This document shows positions 54,144-62,811 of a stretch of 64,000 bases of DNA, one piece after another. Made by a program: the position numbers and the translations under genes. Each line of letters opens with the position of its first letter. The first letter of the stretch is position 1. The notes beneath the pieces are model-generated. The model was not told where the DNA came from and searched no databases. It saw only the letters and a program-made list of their open reading frames with translations. Source of the stretch: a bacterium (GTDB lineage: Bacteria; Actinomycetota; Acidimicrobiia; Spongiisociales; ZC4RG35); NCBI GenBank assembly GCA_028824015.1, contig JAPPFC010000036.1:1-64000 (forward strand), written 5' to 3'.

Positions 54144-55433
54144 TTGTCCAACCGAAACTTTACACCGCGGAGACAAAAGCCGCGCGGGAGGCACTTACTA
54201 CCCAGCACCCAGCGGAGCCTTGGGCACGCCCGCAGGTCGACTCCCCGCCGTAACTCCACCCCGCATAAGACCCTCGACTCGGATCCCAACACTAAACCTG
54301 CCGACTCGGGAAATCGCCAGAACCGCGCACAAGGCTCTCCGCGAGAAAAACCCGATCCCAACCGAAACGGAATAGACCAGTCGAAAAAGGGCACTAGCCC
54401 GGTCGCGAACGGAGCCCGTCAGGATCTGATCACCTCACAGAGTCCCGTTCTCGGAAACGGTTACCGTGGCGACCACGACGGAACAGCTACCCACACCCTG
54501 GCCTCTGCCACTGCCACCGGTGTGCTCTCCCGCCCCGAGGCCGAGGGCTATGACCTGACCGAGGCTGACATCCGGGAAATGTGGAATGCGCCATCACCCC
54601 CCATTTCACTTCCCCGTCTCCAGCCCCGTTCATCCCATTCCCTCCAGCAGATAACGGGACCCCCGTCCCGCACGACCATGTGGGTCACGATCGCGCTGGC
54701 GACGACCGCCGCAATCATCACTGCCGCCATCCTCACGCTCATTCGGGGAGCGGAACAGGACCAGAACGAAGTGCATGCCGCTGTGATAAACGCAGCCTCC
54801 CTCGCCGCCGGTTCCGTGAACGACAGCATCCACACCCTGGAATCCCTGCGGGAAGGCAGTGCTTTCACCCCGGAACTGGTCTCCGCTATCTCTGCCCTGG
54901 GAGACTCCTCACGAGGCTTGGTGGAATCCGCCGCATCCCTTCCCACCGATGGGTCCTCGCTGGCGGAGGTGCGACTCTCGGCCACGGCCCTGGCCGGACG
55001 TATCTCCCGGCTGGGAGAGACCTTCGGGGCCACGTTCTCCTACCGGGGGCAGATAGCCCCGAACCTGATGCCTCCCTCCTTGACCGATCCCCTGGAGATA
55101 GCCAACCTGGCGGACAACACGGCACTGCTGGCCGGTTGGCAATCCCGCCTCGAGCAGGCCGCAGCCAATCCACCCAGCCAACCCCGCCTCCTTCAAAACC
55201 ATCAAGCCCTGGAGGCAACGCTGCCATACCTGGCCGTTCATCTCCAGTCTTACGCAGATGCGGTTCAAAACGGCCGGCCGGAACAGGCTTCGGCCGCGCT
55301 CGGTCAGGTGGCGTCTCTGCTTCTGGCGATAGGCCAGGATCTTGACCAGGCCGTCTCCGAGATCACGGAGATAGCCGAAATCGAGATCCGATCCCTAACG
55401 ACCGATCTTCAGAATCTGTCGGCCGGGACCTGA
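54144..55433 (+). CDS. Membrane protein of unknown function with long disordered N-terminus
   Basis: The open frame starts at a TTG (54144), but the first 130 residues are low-complexity and basic (Pro/Arg/Asn/Ser-rich) and the true start could be further in, for example near 'VLSRPEAEGYDLTEADIREMW'. One membrane helix ('TTMWVTIALATTAAIITAAILTLI', about 178-200) leads to a roughly 225-residue extracytoplasmic, helical Ala/Leu/Ser-rich domain ('ALLAGWQSRLEQAAAN', 'AVSEITEIAEIEIRSLTTDLQNL'). No family was recognised. Its 3' end overlaps the convergent LysM gene by 25 bp. Confidence 0.6.
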   Translation: MSNRNFTPRRQKPRGRHLLPSTQRSLGHARRSTPRRNSTPHKTLDSDPNTKPADSGNRQNRAQGSPREKPDPNRNGIDQSKKGTSPVANGARQDLITSQSPVLGNGYRGDHDGTATHTLASATATGVLSRPEAEGYDLTEADIREMWNAPSPPISLPRLQPRSSHSLQQITGPPSRTTMWVTIALATTAAIITAAILTLIRGAEQDQNEVHAAVINAASLAAGSVNDSIHTLESLREGSAFTPELVSAISALGDSSRGLVESAASLPTDGSSLAEVRLSATALAGRISRLGETFGATFSYRGQIAPNLMPPSLTDPLEIANLADNTALLAGWQSRLEQAAANPPSQPRLLQNHQALEATLPYLAVHLQSYADAVQNGRPEQASAALGQVASLLLAIGQDLDQAVSEITEIAEIEIRSLTTDLQNLSAGT

Positions 55434-55714
55434 AGGACCTGACCGGGCCTCAACACCTTGGACTCCAGCCTGTTCAGGTCCACGAGTTCCTGCACGACCA
55501 GGCGAAGGTCCATGCTCTCGGGTGAGAACCGATCGGCTATCTCCCATAGGGTTTCTCCGGGCGCCACCACCACCGACTCTATTTCATGTTGGCCCGGAGC
55601 GCCCACCGCTTCCCCTTCAAGCATCAACAGCAGGGCCCCGGTAAGGGTCACTACCAGCAGCCCCAGGAAGAGGGCTCGCAAACCTGCTTGTGGGTCCGTA
55701 GTGGTCGAACGCAT
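55409..55714 (-). CDS. LysM-domain membrane protein, probable SOS cell-division inhibitor (YneA-like)
   Basis: 101 aa. An N-terminal membrane helix ('LRALFLGLLVVTLTGALLLML') is followed by one LysM peptidoglycan-binding domain ('ESVVVAPGETLWEIADRF...VVQELVDLNRLESKVLRPGQVLQVP'). Bacillus YneA, a small membrane LysM protein beside and divergent from lexA, blocks division during SOS; the same layout here suggests an analogous role. A TTGGCT-N17-TATACT promoter with a LexA box in its spacer, and a second LexA box over the start codon, predict tight LexA control. The -10 lies 8 nt from the ATG, so the mRNA is probably leaderless. Confidence 0.85.
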   Translation of the reverse strand: MRSTTTDPQAGLRALFLGLLVVTLTGALLLMLEGEAVGAPGQHEIESVVVAPGETLWEIADRFSPESMDLRLVVQELVDLNRLESKVLRPGQVLQVPADRF

Positions 55715-55720
55715 GTTCGA
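55705..55720. promoter_or_regulatory. LexA (SOS) box 1
   Basis: TCGAACGCATGTTCGA is a perfect TCGAAC-N4-GTTCGA palindrome covering the start codon of the LysM gene. Confidence 0.85.
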
Positions 55721-55728
55721 TCAGTATA

Positions 55729-55744
55729 TAGAACATCTGTTCGA
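55729..55744. promoter_or_regulatory. LexA (SOS) box 2, in the LysM-gene promoter spacer
   Basis: TAGAACATCTGTTCGA has one imperfect half-site. It fills the 17-bp spacer between TTGGCT (55746-55751) and TATACT (55723-55728) on the minus strand, the same geometry as at recA. Confidence 0.82.
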
Positions 55745-55752
55745 TAGCCAAA

Positions 55753-55768
55753 TCGAACAAATGTTTGG
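55753..55768. promoter_or_regulatory. LexA (SOS) box 3, overlapping the lexA -35
   Basis: TCGAACAAATGTTTGG overlaps a TTGGTT -35 (55765-55770) that is 17 bp from TAGGGT (55788-55793), a plausible lexA promoter. The -10 is 8 nt from the lexA ATG, so lexA may be leaderless and autoregulated. Confidence 0.78.
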
Positions 55769-55801
55769 TTTTGTCAGGACCCCGGAGTAGGGTCTAGGGA
55801 C

Positions 55802-56437
55802 ATGACCAGCCTGACCGACCGCCAACGCCAGATACTCGACCTGATCAGGGACCGGATTGCCGATCGAGGATACCCGCCTACGGTGAGGGAGATAGGTGAG
55901 GCGGTGGGCCTCGCTTCACCGTCCTCGGTCCATGCGCAGATCTCAGCCCTGGTGAAGGCCGGCAGGCTTCGCCGGGACCCCTCCAAGACCCGCGCCCTGG
56001 TGGTGATCGACGAAGTCCGCCCAGCGCCGCGGCCGATCCGGCCGGACCCAACCAACCTCCGACCGGTTCCCCTTCTCGGGGCCATAGCCGCCGGCGCGCC
56101 CCTGCTTGCCGAACAACACATCGACTCGGTGATGACACTCCCCGGCCAACTGGTAGGCCAGGGCGAGTTGTTCATGCTGGAGGTGCAGGGAGATTCCATG
56201 ACGGGAGCCGGAATCCTCTCCGGTGATCGGGTAGTGGTCAGGGCACAACCCACAGTGGAGAACGGCGAAATAGCAGCCGTGCTCGTGGACGAGACGGAAG
56301 CCACCATCAAGCGGGTCCGGTTCCGGACCGACGGACGGATCGAACTCCTCTCGGAGAACCCCCAATACCCACCCCTCGTCCCCGATCATCCTCGCATCCT
56401 GGGCAAGGTGGTGACGGTCATCCGCTCCCTCAAATAG
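55802..56437 (+). CDS. lexA: SOS repressor LexA
   Basis: 211 aa. The N-terminal winged helix ('LTDRQRQILDLIRDRIADRGYPPTVREIGEAVGLASPSSVHAQISALVKAGRLRRD') binds SOS boxes. A linker leads to the S24 self-cleavage domain: cleavage site Ala97-Gly98 in 'GAIAAGAPLLAE', Ser132 in 'LEVQGDSMTGAGI' and Lys170 in 'EATIKRV'. RecA filaments trigger cleavage after DNA damage. It is divergent from the LysM gene and shares the three-box control region. Confidence 0.96.
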   Translation: MTSLTDRQRQILDLIRDRIADRGYPPTVREIGEAVGLASPSSVHAQISALVKAGRLRRDPSKTRALVVIDEVRPAPRPIRPDPTNLRPVPLLGAIAAGAPLLAEQHIDSVMTLPGQLVGQGELFMLEVQGDSMTGAGILSGDRVVVRAQPTVENGEIAAVLVDETEATIKRVRFRTDGRIELLSENPQYPPLVPDHPRILGKVVTVIRSLK

Positions 56438-56843
56438 CCGGACAGACCTCCTCGGGCCCACCCGTCCCCCCGGGCATGTCCTGCTCTTCCGAAGTGAAAC
56501 TGTGAAAAAACGCGCGGCAGGGGATTGACTTTTGTCCCACCAACCGTTCATATTGACAAGAGCCAAACACAAAGCCGGTCCGATCAGACGTCGTGAGGAC
56601 CGCGCCGAAGGATCAGACTATTTCCAATCAGCAAGCCCTACCCCCGGCTGGACAGGGCCTGCTCAACCCTGGAAAGGCGGTGGTGGGGGAGGGTCCCGAA
56701 AGGGGGGGAATTTCGCGACTTTGTGGCGGGCCGTCGGGGACGGGTGCTTGCTCGATCGCCACGCCGGATGCCCTCACCGCTGCTGGGCCTCTCCCCCATG
56801 GCCGCAACGCAGAGACGCCCGTCATCCTAACAGAGCGGAACTC
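56438..56843. other. Convergent intergenic region lexA/dapF, possible ncRNA
   Basis: 406 bp between convergent gene ends. Because no gene needs a promoter here, the good promoter-like element at 56525-56553 is unexpected. The following 270 bp is G-rich and could fold, but I do not recognise tmRNA, RNase P, SRP or 6S RNA landmarks. The overlapping rightward ORFs (56532-57278, 56593-56868) look like shadows of dapF. Confidence 0.4.
56525..56553 (+). promoter_or_regulatory. Candidate promoter in the lexA-dapF gap
   Basis: TTGACT and TCATAT separated by 17 bp, reading rightward. Initiation would be near 56560, giving either a noncoding transcript or an antisense RNA to dapF. Confidence 0.4.
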
Positions 56844-57587
56844 TCAGCCGGGCCACTCCCCCCGGTAGACCAGCCGGGCGGGACCGGTGATCCACGATGT
56901 CCCGCCTTCCAGAGTCACCTGGGCGGCGCCTCCCACCAAGTTCACCTCCACTTTCTCCCCGGTGAGACCCTGGGCAAATCCGGCTGCAACAGCCGCCACC
57001 GCGCCCGTGCCGCAGGCGCTGGTCTCCCCAATACCTCGTTCCCAGACTCGCATCGATATCTCCGCAGGGGTATCCACCCTGACCATCTCCACGTTGATTC
57101 CCTCGCTGAACACATCCTGCAGCGCGCGACCGGTGGACCCCAACCGAATGCCCTCCAGCCCCTCCACCCAGGAAACGGCATGGGGGTTCCCCACCGACAC
57201 CAGATGGAAGTCCCGGTTCCCGATACGCCGCTTCTCCCCGACCGTCACCGGACCCAGTTCGGCGGTCACCTCCGATGAGGAGACCTTGACTCTCCTGGGA
57301 CCTCCGGGCGTGTCGACCGAGAACTCCCGCCGGTCTGTCATACCCAGGTCCACAGCCAGTCTGGCTACGCATCGCAGCCCGTTCCCGCACATCTCGGCCT
57401 CGGACCCGTCGGCATTGAAATACGACATGCCCACCCGATCCCGGTCTCCGGACACCACCAGCACGCCATCCGCCCCCACCCCTCTTCGTCTGTCGCAGAG
57501 GGCGGCAATCTCGCTGGTGGAAAAGGCATGGGAGCCGACTACCACCACGAAGTCATTCCCCAGCCCTTCCATCTTCCAGAATCTCAT
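56844..57587 (-). CDS. dapF: Diaminopimelate epimerase
   Basis: Converts LL- to meso-diaminopimelate for lysine and peptidoglycan synthesis. The ATG at 57587 overlaps the miaA stop (ATGA); the track start is nine codons early. 247 aa. The two catalytic Cys are in 'EMCGNGLRCVARL' and 'GETSACGTGAVAAVAAG'. 'MEGLGNDFVVV' and 'RRRGVGADGVLVV' are further family marks. Last gene of the miaB-miaA-dapF run. Confidence 0.94.
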   Translation of the reverse strand: MRFWKMEGLGNDFVVVVGSHAFSTSEIAALCDRRRGVGADGVLVVSGDRDRVGMSYFNADGSEAEMCGNGLRCVARLAVDLGMTDRREFSVDTPGGPRRVKVSSSEVTAELGPVTVGEKRRIGNRDFHLVSVGNPHAVSWVEGLEGIRLGSTGRALQDVFSEGINVEMVRVDTPAEISMRVWERGIGETSACGTGAVAAVAAGFAQGLTGEKVEVNLVGGAAQVTLEGGTSWITGPARLVYRGEWPG

Positions 57588-58477
57588 CTGACCACCCCCG
57601 AGAAGGCTTCCCACGCCATGGCCAGCCTCTCATCGGGGTCCTGCGACCAGGGCAGCCAACGGATGCGGGGATCCCGCCGGAAGAACGTCCTCTGTCTCTT
57701 CACCAGGTCCAATGTAGCCCGCTCGGTCTGCCGGAACCCCTCCTCTTCGGTGATCTCGCCCCGGACCACGGCCAGCAACTGGCGATATCCCACCGCCTGT
57801 GAAGCGGTGGCGCCCATCCGGCCGGCCAGTCCGGCCACCTCCTCCAGCAATCCCTCTCTTCGCATCACCGCCAGCCGGGCCGCCACCCGGGCCCCGATGT
57901 GTTCGGCCGGATCGAGCCCCACTGCCCGAAAGGGGATCAGCGGTTCATAGCCCTGCACCTGTAGCCGACGGCCCTGCTCCGCCGGTTCCGAGGGAGTGCG
58001 CCCGCTCAGACTCAACACCTCCAAGGCCCGGGCTACCCGCCGGGGATTGTGCAGGTCAAGATGGACCCCGGCCTCCGGATCGGCCTCCAGTAACCGAGCG
58101 CTGGCAACCGCGGGGGGAAGCCGGTCCAGAACCGACCGTATCCGGGGGTTGTGCGGCGGGAAGGAATAGGGGTCCACCACCGCCCGGAAGTGAAGGCCGG
58201 ACCCTCCGCAGACAATCAAGGGGACCGGCGAGCCGGCGATCAGGTCACGAGCCCTCCTCTGGAACTCGGCCACGGTGAAGTTCTCATCCGGCTCGACCAG
58301 ATCGATCAGGTGATGACGGACCCGGGCCTGCATCTCCTTCGAGGGCTTGGCCACACCGATGTTCATTCCCCGGTAGACCTGCATGGAGTCAACCGAGATG
58401 ATCTCGGCCCCCATCCTCTCGGCCAAGCCCATAGCCACCTCGGTCTTGGCCGAGGCAGTGGGCCCCACCACCGCCAT
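57584..58477 (-). CDS. miaA: tRNA dimethylallyltransferase
   Basis: MiaA adds the isopentenyl group to A37 of tRNAs reading UNN codons. The track ORF extends back through miaB; I use the ATG at 58477. About 297 aa. The P-loop is 'VVGPTASAKTEVA', with Ala for the usual Gly. 'ISVDSMQVYRGMNIGVAKPS' (catalytic Asp, tRNA contact), 'HHLIDLVEPDENFTVAEF', 'LIVCGGSGLHFRAVVD' and 'ASQAVGYRQL' are present. The product of MiaA is the substrate of MiaB, encoded just upstream. Confidence 0.92.
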   Translation of the reverse strand: MAVVGPTASAKTEVAMGLAERMGAEIISVDSMQVYRGMNIGVAKPSKEMQARVRHHLIDLVEPDENFTVAEFQRRARDLIAGSPVPLIVCGGSGLHFRAVVDPYSFPPHNPRIRSVLDRLPPAVASARLLEADPEAGVHLDLHNPRRVARALEVLSLSGRTPSEPAEQGRRLQVQGYEPLIPFRAVGLDPAEHIGARVAARLAVMRREGLLEEVAGLAGRMGATASQAVGYRQLLAVVRGEITEEEGFRQTERATLDLVKRQRTFFRRDPRIRWLPWSQDPDERLAMAWEAFSGVVR

Positions 58478-58485
58478 CAGAAGGC

Positions 58486-59874
58486 TCAGTACAACTCTCC
58501 GATCATGTGATGCCTCCTGGCCACGGTGATCTCCGCCTCGAGGAACGTTCCCGGCGGGAATTCTCCCCGGACATGGACGATCTTTCCTCCCCGGGTGCGG
58601 GACTTCACAACCCTGGGGTCCTTCCGGGAAGGTCCCTCCACCAGGACCTCCACCCGCCTCCCCACCATCTCGGCGTTCCGTTCCTCCGAAATCCGGTTCT
58701 GGATCTCCACCAGCCGTTGGAAGCGCCGTTTGACCACGTCGGGGTCTACGAACAGGTCGTTCATGCCCGCTGCGGCAGTCCCCGGCCGGGGAGAGAAGAT
58801 GAACATGAAGGCCTGGTCGAAACGGGCTTCGGAGACCACGGCCAGAGTGTCTTCGAAGTCTTCTTCGGTCTCCCCGGGGAACCCGACGATGATGTCGGTC
58901 GAGACCGTCAGGTCGTCGATCGTGTCTCTGGCCATGGCCAGGCGGGCCAGAAAACGCTCGGCGTTGTAGCCGCGATGCATCCTGGCCAGGATCCGATCGC
59001 TGCCGCTCTGGAGAGGCAGATGCAACTGCTCGCAAACCGCCTCGGTCTCGGCCATGGCCCTGGCCACGTTCTCCCTGAAGTCCGCGGGGTGAGGGCTGGT
59101 GAACCGGATGCGGCGAATCCCCCGGACCTCCCCCACCCTCCGCAGCAACTCCGCGAAGATGGGGCGGCGGCGTCCGTTCAAGGCAAGATCCCGCCCGTAG
59201 GTGTCTATGTTCTGCCCCAGGAGGGTGACCTCCACCACTCCCTCCGAGACAAGTTGCTCCACTTCCCTCACTATCTCACCGGGTCGACGGCTGACCTCCG
59301 GACCTCGAACGGCGGGAACGATGCAGAAGGTGCAGGTGTTGTTGCAGCCCAGTTGGACCGTCACCCAGGCAGAATGCTGAGACTCGCGCCGGGTGGGCAA
59401 CTGGGAAGGAAGGTCGTGCAGCGATTCGTAAATCTCGGTGACCCCTCCCCACTCCTGGGCATGGTCCATGAGATCCAGAATCCGACCCAGATTGTGGGTG
59501 CCCATCACGACATCCACCCACGGCGCCCTCTCCCTCACCAACTCGCGATCTTTCTGGGCGGCGCATCCACCCACCACCAGCAGCATGTCGGGCCGCTGGT
59601 CTTTGAGGACCTTCAGCTGTCCCAGGTTTCCGTACAGACGGTTGTCGGCATTCTCGCGAATGGTGCAGGTGTTGACGAACACCAGGTCGGCCCCGGTCGG
59701 CGAGGCAGTCCTCGCCATCCCGTCCGACTCGAGCAGGCCTGCGATCCGCTCCGAGTCGTGTTCGTTCATCTGACACCCGAAGGTGCGTATGTAGTAGGTC
59801 TGGCCCTGCCTCCTGGGCTCCCGGGTAGACCGAGGTTCCTTGCGAACCGGACTGGCGAGCATGGTCAAGCTCAT
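58486..59874 (-). CDS. miaB: tRNA-2-methylthio-N6-dimethylallyladenosine synthase
   Basis: Radical-SAM methylthiotransferase acting on i6A37 of tRNA. 462 aa. N-terminal UPF0004 cluster Cys: 'IRTFGCQMNEHDSERI', 'FVNTCTIRENADNRLYG', 'VVGGCAAQ'. SAM cluster 'GCNNTCTFCIVPAVRG'. C-terminal TRAM domain ('GRRVEVLVEGPSRKDPRVVKSRTRGGKIVHV'). It overlaps the rny stop (ATGA) and sits directly before miaA, matching the biochemical order. Confidence 0.95.
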   Translation of the reverse strand: MSLTMLASPVRKEPRSTREPRRQGQTYYIRTFGCQMNEHDSERIAGLLESDGMARTASPTGADLVFVNTCTIRENADNRLYGNLGQLKVLKDQRPDMLLVVGGCAAQKDRELVRERAPWVDVVMGTHNLGRILDLMDHAQEWGGVTEIYESLHDLPSQLPTRRESQHSAWVTVQLGCNNTCTFCIVPAVRGPEVSRRPGEIVREVEQLVSEGVVEVTLLGQNIDTYGRDLALNGRRRPIFAELLRRVGEVRGIRRIRFTSPHPADFRENVARAMAETEAVCEQLHLPLQSGSDRILARMHRGYNAERFLARLAMARDTIDDLTVSTDIIVGFPGETEEDFEDTLAVVSEARFDQAFMFIFSPRPGTAAAGMNDLFVDPDVVKRRFQRLVEIQNRISEERNAEMVGRRVEVLVEGPSRKDPRVVKSRTRGGKIVHVRGEFPPGTFLEAEITVARRHHMIGELY

Positions 59875-61412
59875 CGGGCGTAGTCGGTGTAGCGGCTTTC
59901 TCTGATGACCGTGACTTCGACCCTCCCCGGATACTGCATCTCGTCCTCCACCTGGCGGGCGATCTGGCGGGCCAGGGCTCCGGCAGTCAGGTCGTCAACC
60001 TGCCGGGGGTCCACCAGCACCCTCACTTCCCTCCCAGCCTGGAATGCGTAAGCCTTTTTGACCCCATCGAAGGATGTGGCGATATTCTCCAGACCCTCGA
60101 GTCTCTGGGTGTACTGCTCATAGGACTCCCGCCGAGCGCCGGGCCGGGCCGCCGACAGCGTATCCGCGGCCTGCACCAGCACGGCCAGGACCGTGCGGGG
60201 CGCCACCTCGTTGTGATGGGCTTCGATGCCGTGCACCACCTCCGGGTCCTCCCCGAGGCGGCGGGCTATCTCGGCGCCTACGTGAGCATGGGACCCTTCC
60301 AGCTTGTGGCTCACCGCCTTGCCGATGTCATGCAGGAGCGCCGCTCGCTTCACCGGGACGGGATCCACTCCCAGTTCGCTGGCCAGCAGACCTGCGGCGT
60401 GGGCCGACTCCACCAGGTGGTCAAGGACACTCTGCCCGTAGGAGGTGCGGTAGCGGAGCTGGCCGAGCAACTCGATCAGTTCCGGTCTCATCTTGCTCAG
60501 ATTGACCTCCAGCAGCGCCCACTCCCCGGCGTCCCGGATGGCGTGGGAGACCTCCGATTCGGCCTTGGCGACGGACTCTTCGACAGATGTCGGATTGAGA
60601 CGCCCGTCGACAATCAGGGCTTCCAGGGCGATGCGAGCCACCTCCCGTCGCACCGGGTCGAAACTGTTGAGAACCACGGCCTCCGGAAGCTTGTCGTCGA
60701 TTATCAGGCTGACCCCGGTGGCGGCTTCAAAGGCGCGGATGTTCCGACCCTCCCTACCGATTATCCGGCCCTTCATGTGCTCGCTGGGCAACTTGATCAC
60801 CGTGGAGGTGGCGTCTTTCACCACCTCGTGGGACATGCGCTGCACCACCCCCGCCAGGATCCTCCGCGACCGCCACTCGGCTTCCTCCCGGGAGCGGATC
60901 TCTATGTCGCGGACCAGCATCATGGCGTCTCGGCGAGCCTCGTGCTCCACCCTGTCCATGATCTGGCGGCGCGCATCTGCCCGGTCAAGGCCTGCAAGGC
61001 GGGTCAAATCGCTCCAAGCCTGGTCCTCCACCTCCTGTGCCTCTTCCCTGAGCCTCTTGGCTTCGACTTCCCGATCCAGGAGGAGCCTCTCCCGCTCGTC
61101 GAGGTTGGCGGCCTTTTGCTCCAGCCTCTCCTCCCGTTGGGCGATCCGCGTCCTCTGTGCCTCCACCAGTTCCTGCCGGCGGCCGAGCGTCTCTTCCTCG
61201 GCCACTCGCAGTTTCTCCGCCCTGGCCCGCGCCTCCTCCTCTGCCCGGGCAAGGATGCGCTGGGCCTCCAGCCGGGCTTCTGCGACCTTGTCCTCCACAT
61301 GAGCCGACCCGCCACCGACCCTCACCCTGATCAAGGCAATGATCAGGCCGACTATGACTACGACGACCGTGACCACCAAGGCCACGACCCAGGCAATTTG
61401 AGTTACTGGCAT
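59871..61412 (-). CDS. rny: Ribonuclease Y
   Basis: Membrane-anchored endoribonuclease that starts mRNA decay. 513 aa: N-terminal helix ('IAWVVALVVTVVVVIVGLIIALI'), a long Glu/Arg/Ala coiled coil (about 40-140), KH domain ('GRIIGREGRNIRAFEAATGVSLIIDD') and HD domain with metal ligands ('VKRAALLHDIGKAV', 'HVGAEIARRLGEDPEVVHGIEAHHNE'). RNase Y is absent from mycobacteria as I recall, so its presence fits a deep actinobacterial branch. It follows recA, where recX is often found. Confidence 0.95.
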   Translation of the reverse strand: MPVTQIAWVVALVVTVVVVIVGLIIALIRVRVGGGSAHVEDKVAEARLEAQRILARAEEEARARAEKLRVAEEETLGRRQELVEAQRTRIAQREERLEQKAANLDERERLLLDREVEAKRLREEAQEVEDQAWSDLTRLAGLDRADARRQIMDRVEHEARRDAMMLVRDIEIRSREEAEWRSRRILAGVVQRMSHEVVKDATSTVIKLPSEHMKGRIIGREGRNIRAFEAATGVSLIIDDKLPEAVVLNSFDPVRREVARIALEALIVDGRLNPTSVEESVAKAESEVSHAIRDAGEWALLEVNLSKMRPELIELLGQLRYRTSYGQSVLDHLVESAHAAGLLASELGVDPVPVKRAALLHDIGKAVSHKLEGSHAHVGAEIARRLGEDPEVVHGIEAHHNEVAPRTVLAVLVQAADTLSAARPGARRESYEQYTQRLEGLENIATSFDGVKKAYAFQAGREVRVLVDPRQVDDLTAGALARQIARQVEDEMQYPGRVEVTVIRESRYTDYAR

Positions 61413-61529
61413 TCGGCGAGTTATCCAGACCGAGTCTTGACCGGGCGGTCACCTCGGGGGAGATGCCCGGATCTCGGTTCACATTGTTAGCAAGATTCGA
61501 AACCTATTTTAGATGCTCTCTCGGGCCTT

Positions 61530-61556
61530 GGCGGCCGATTTACCCAACCGGCCGCC
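61530..61556 (-). terminator. Hairpin downstream of recA
   Basis: GGCGGCC and GGCCGCC form a 7-bp all-G/C stem with a 13-nt loop, 12 bp after the recA stop. It may attenuate read-through into rny; there is no T-run, so strong intrinsic termination is not expected. Confidence 0.4.
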
Positions 61557-61567
61557 TCCGGCCCGGA

Positions 61568-62623
61568 TCATCGAACCGTAGCCGCGCCTTCCATGGCGTC
61601 CAGCACCGCTCGCACCTCGCGGTCGGAGTCCAGACCGGGCACGCCGAATCCCACCCGTTCATAGATCTTGGCCTGCAACTGCATGGCGACCTCGGGGTTT
61701 TCGCAAAGGAACTGCTTGACGTTTTCCCGGCCCTGCCCAAGCTGGTCGTCGCCGAGGGAGAACCAAGAACCGCTCTTTCGCACCAACCCCATGTCCAATG
61801 CGACGTCCAGAAGACTTCCCTCCCGGGAAATCCCCTTGCCGAACATGATGTCGAACTCCGCCTTGCGGAAGGGGGGCGCCATCTTGTTTTTCACTACCTT
61901 CGCCCTGATGCGGTTGCCCACTTCCTCGCCACGGTGCTTGATCGAACCGATGCGGCGCACATCCACCCGCACCGAGGCAAAGAACTTGAGCGCCCGACCC
62001 CCGGGTGTGGTCTCCGGAGAGCCGTACATAACCCCGATCTTTTCCCGCAACTGATTGATGAATACCGCTGTGGTCCGGGAGCGATTGAGCGATCCGGCAA
62101 GCTTTCGGAGAGCCTGTGACATCAACCGGGCCTGCAGACCCACATGTGAGTCCCCCATCTCACCCTCGATCTCCGCTCGGGGCACCAGAGCGGCCACCGA
62201 GTCGACCACCAGCACGTCGAGGGCGCCGGAGCGGATCAGCATGTCGGCAATCTCCAGAGCCTGTTCGCCGGTGTCCGGCTGGGAGATCAGCAACTCATCC
62301 ACATCCACTCCCAAAGCCGCGGCGTAGGTGGGATCAAGGCAGTGCTCGGCGTCCACGAAAGCGGCTATCCCCCCGTTGCGCTGCGCTTCCGCCACCACAT
62401 GGAGAGCAAGGGTGGTCTTCCCCGAACTCTCGGGACCGAAAATCTCGACCACCCTCCCCCGCGGCATCCCGCCTATACCAAGAGCCACATCCAGGGACAG
62501 GGCGCCGGTGGAGATAACCTCCGGCCTCCCGTGGGCCGCCTGGCTCATTTTCATAACAGCCCCTTTCCCGTACTGTTTGGTGATCTGGCCCACCGCCATC
62601 TCCAAGGCTTTTTCCCTGTCCAT
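61568..62623 (-). CDS. recA: Recombinase RecA
   Basis: Forms ATP-dependent filaments on ssDNA for strand exchange and stimulates LexA self-cleavage. 351 aa. Walker A 'GPESSGKTT', '[37 protein letters not shown]', Walker B '[13 protein letters not shown]', loop L1/L2 area '[25 protein letters not shown]' and '[32 protein letters not shown]'. AAAGGA precedes the ATG. Its promoter has TTGGCA-N17-TACAAT with a LexA box in the spacer, giving a leader of about 115 nt. Confidence 0.97.
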   Translation of the reverse strand: MDREKALEMAVGQITKQYGKGAVMKMSQAAHGRPEVISTGALSLDVALGIGGMPRGRVVEIFGPESSGKTTLALHVVAEAQRNGGIAAFVDAEHCLDPTYAAALGVDVDELLISQPDTGEQALEIADMLIRSGALDVLVVDSVAALVPRAEIEGEMGDSHVGLQARLMSQALRKLAGSLNRSRTTAVFINQLREKIGVMYGSPETTPGGRALKFFASVRVDVRRIGSIKHRGEEVGNRIRAKVVKNKMAPPFRKAEFDIMFGKGISREGSLLDVALDMGLVRKSGSWFSLGDDQLGQGRENVKQFLCENPEVAMQLQAKIYERVGFGVPGLDSDREVRAVLDAMEGAATVR

Positions 62624-62750
62624 CGTTGGTTCCTTTCTTTTGAACGGTCCTAGACAAGCTATAAGACCGCTGTGACAAAACTACGTGATTGTGGTCCGGT
62701 TTCGAAGCATTTTCAAGCGATCAGGGCCGGAAACTTTCCCAACATTGTAA

Positions 62751-62766
62751 TCGAACATTCGTTCGA
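62751..62766. promoter_or_regulatory. LexA (SOS) box of recA
   Basis: TCGAACATTCGTTCGA is a perfect TCGAAC-N4-GTTCGA palindrome. It lies within the 17-bp spacer between TTGGCA (62767-62772) and TACAAT (62744-62749) on the minus strand, so bound LexA would block RNA polymerase. Confidence 0.88.
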
Positions 62767-62811
62767 TGCCAAGCATTCTTTCGACCCAGCCCCCCGTACC
62801 CCCGCCCAGCC

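Noticed and set aside
58507-59883. 458-aa rightward ORF
   Set aside because: Antisense of miaB, rich in Gly/Pro/His, no homology features.
61413-61567. recX between recA and rny
   Set aside because: Only 155 bp, with a hairpin and no ORF of suitable size; recX is not here.
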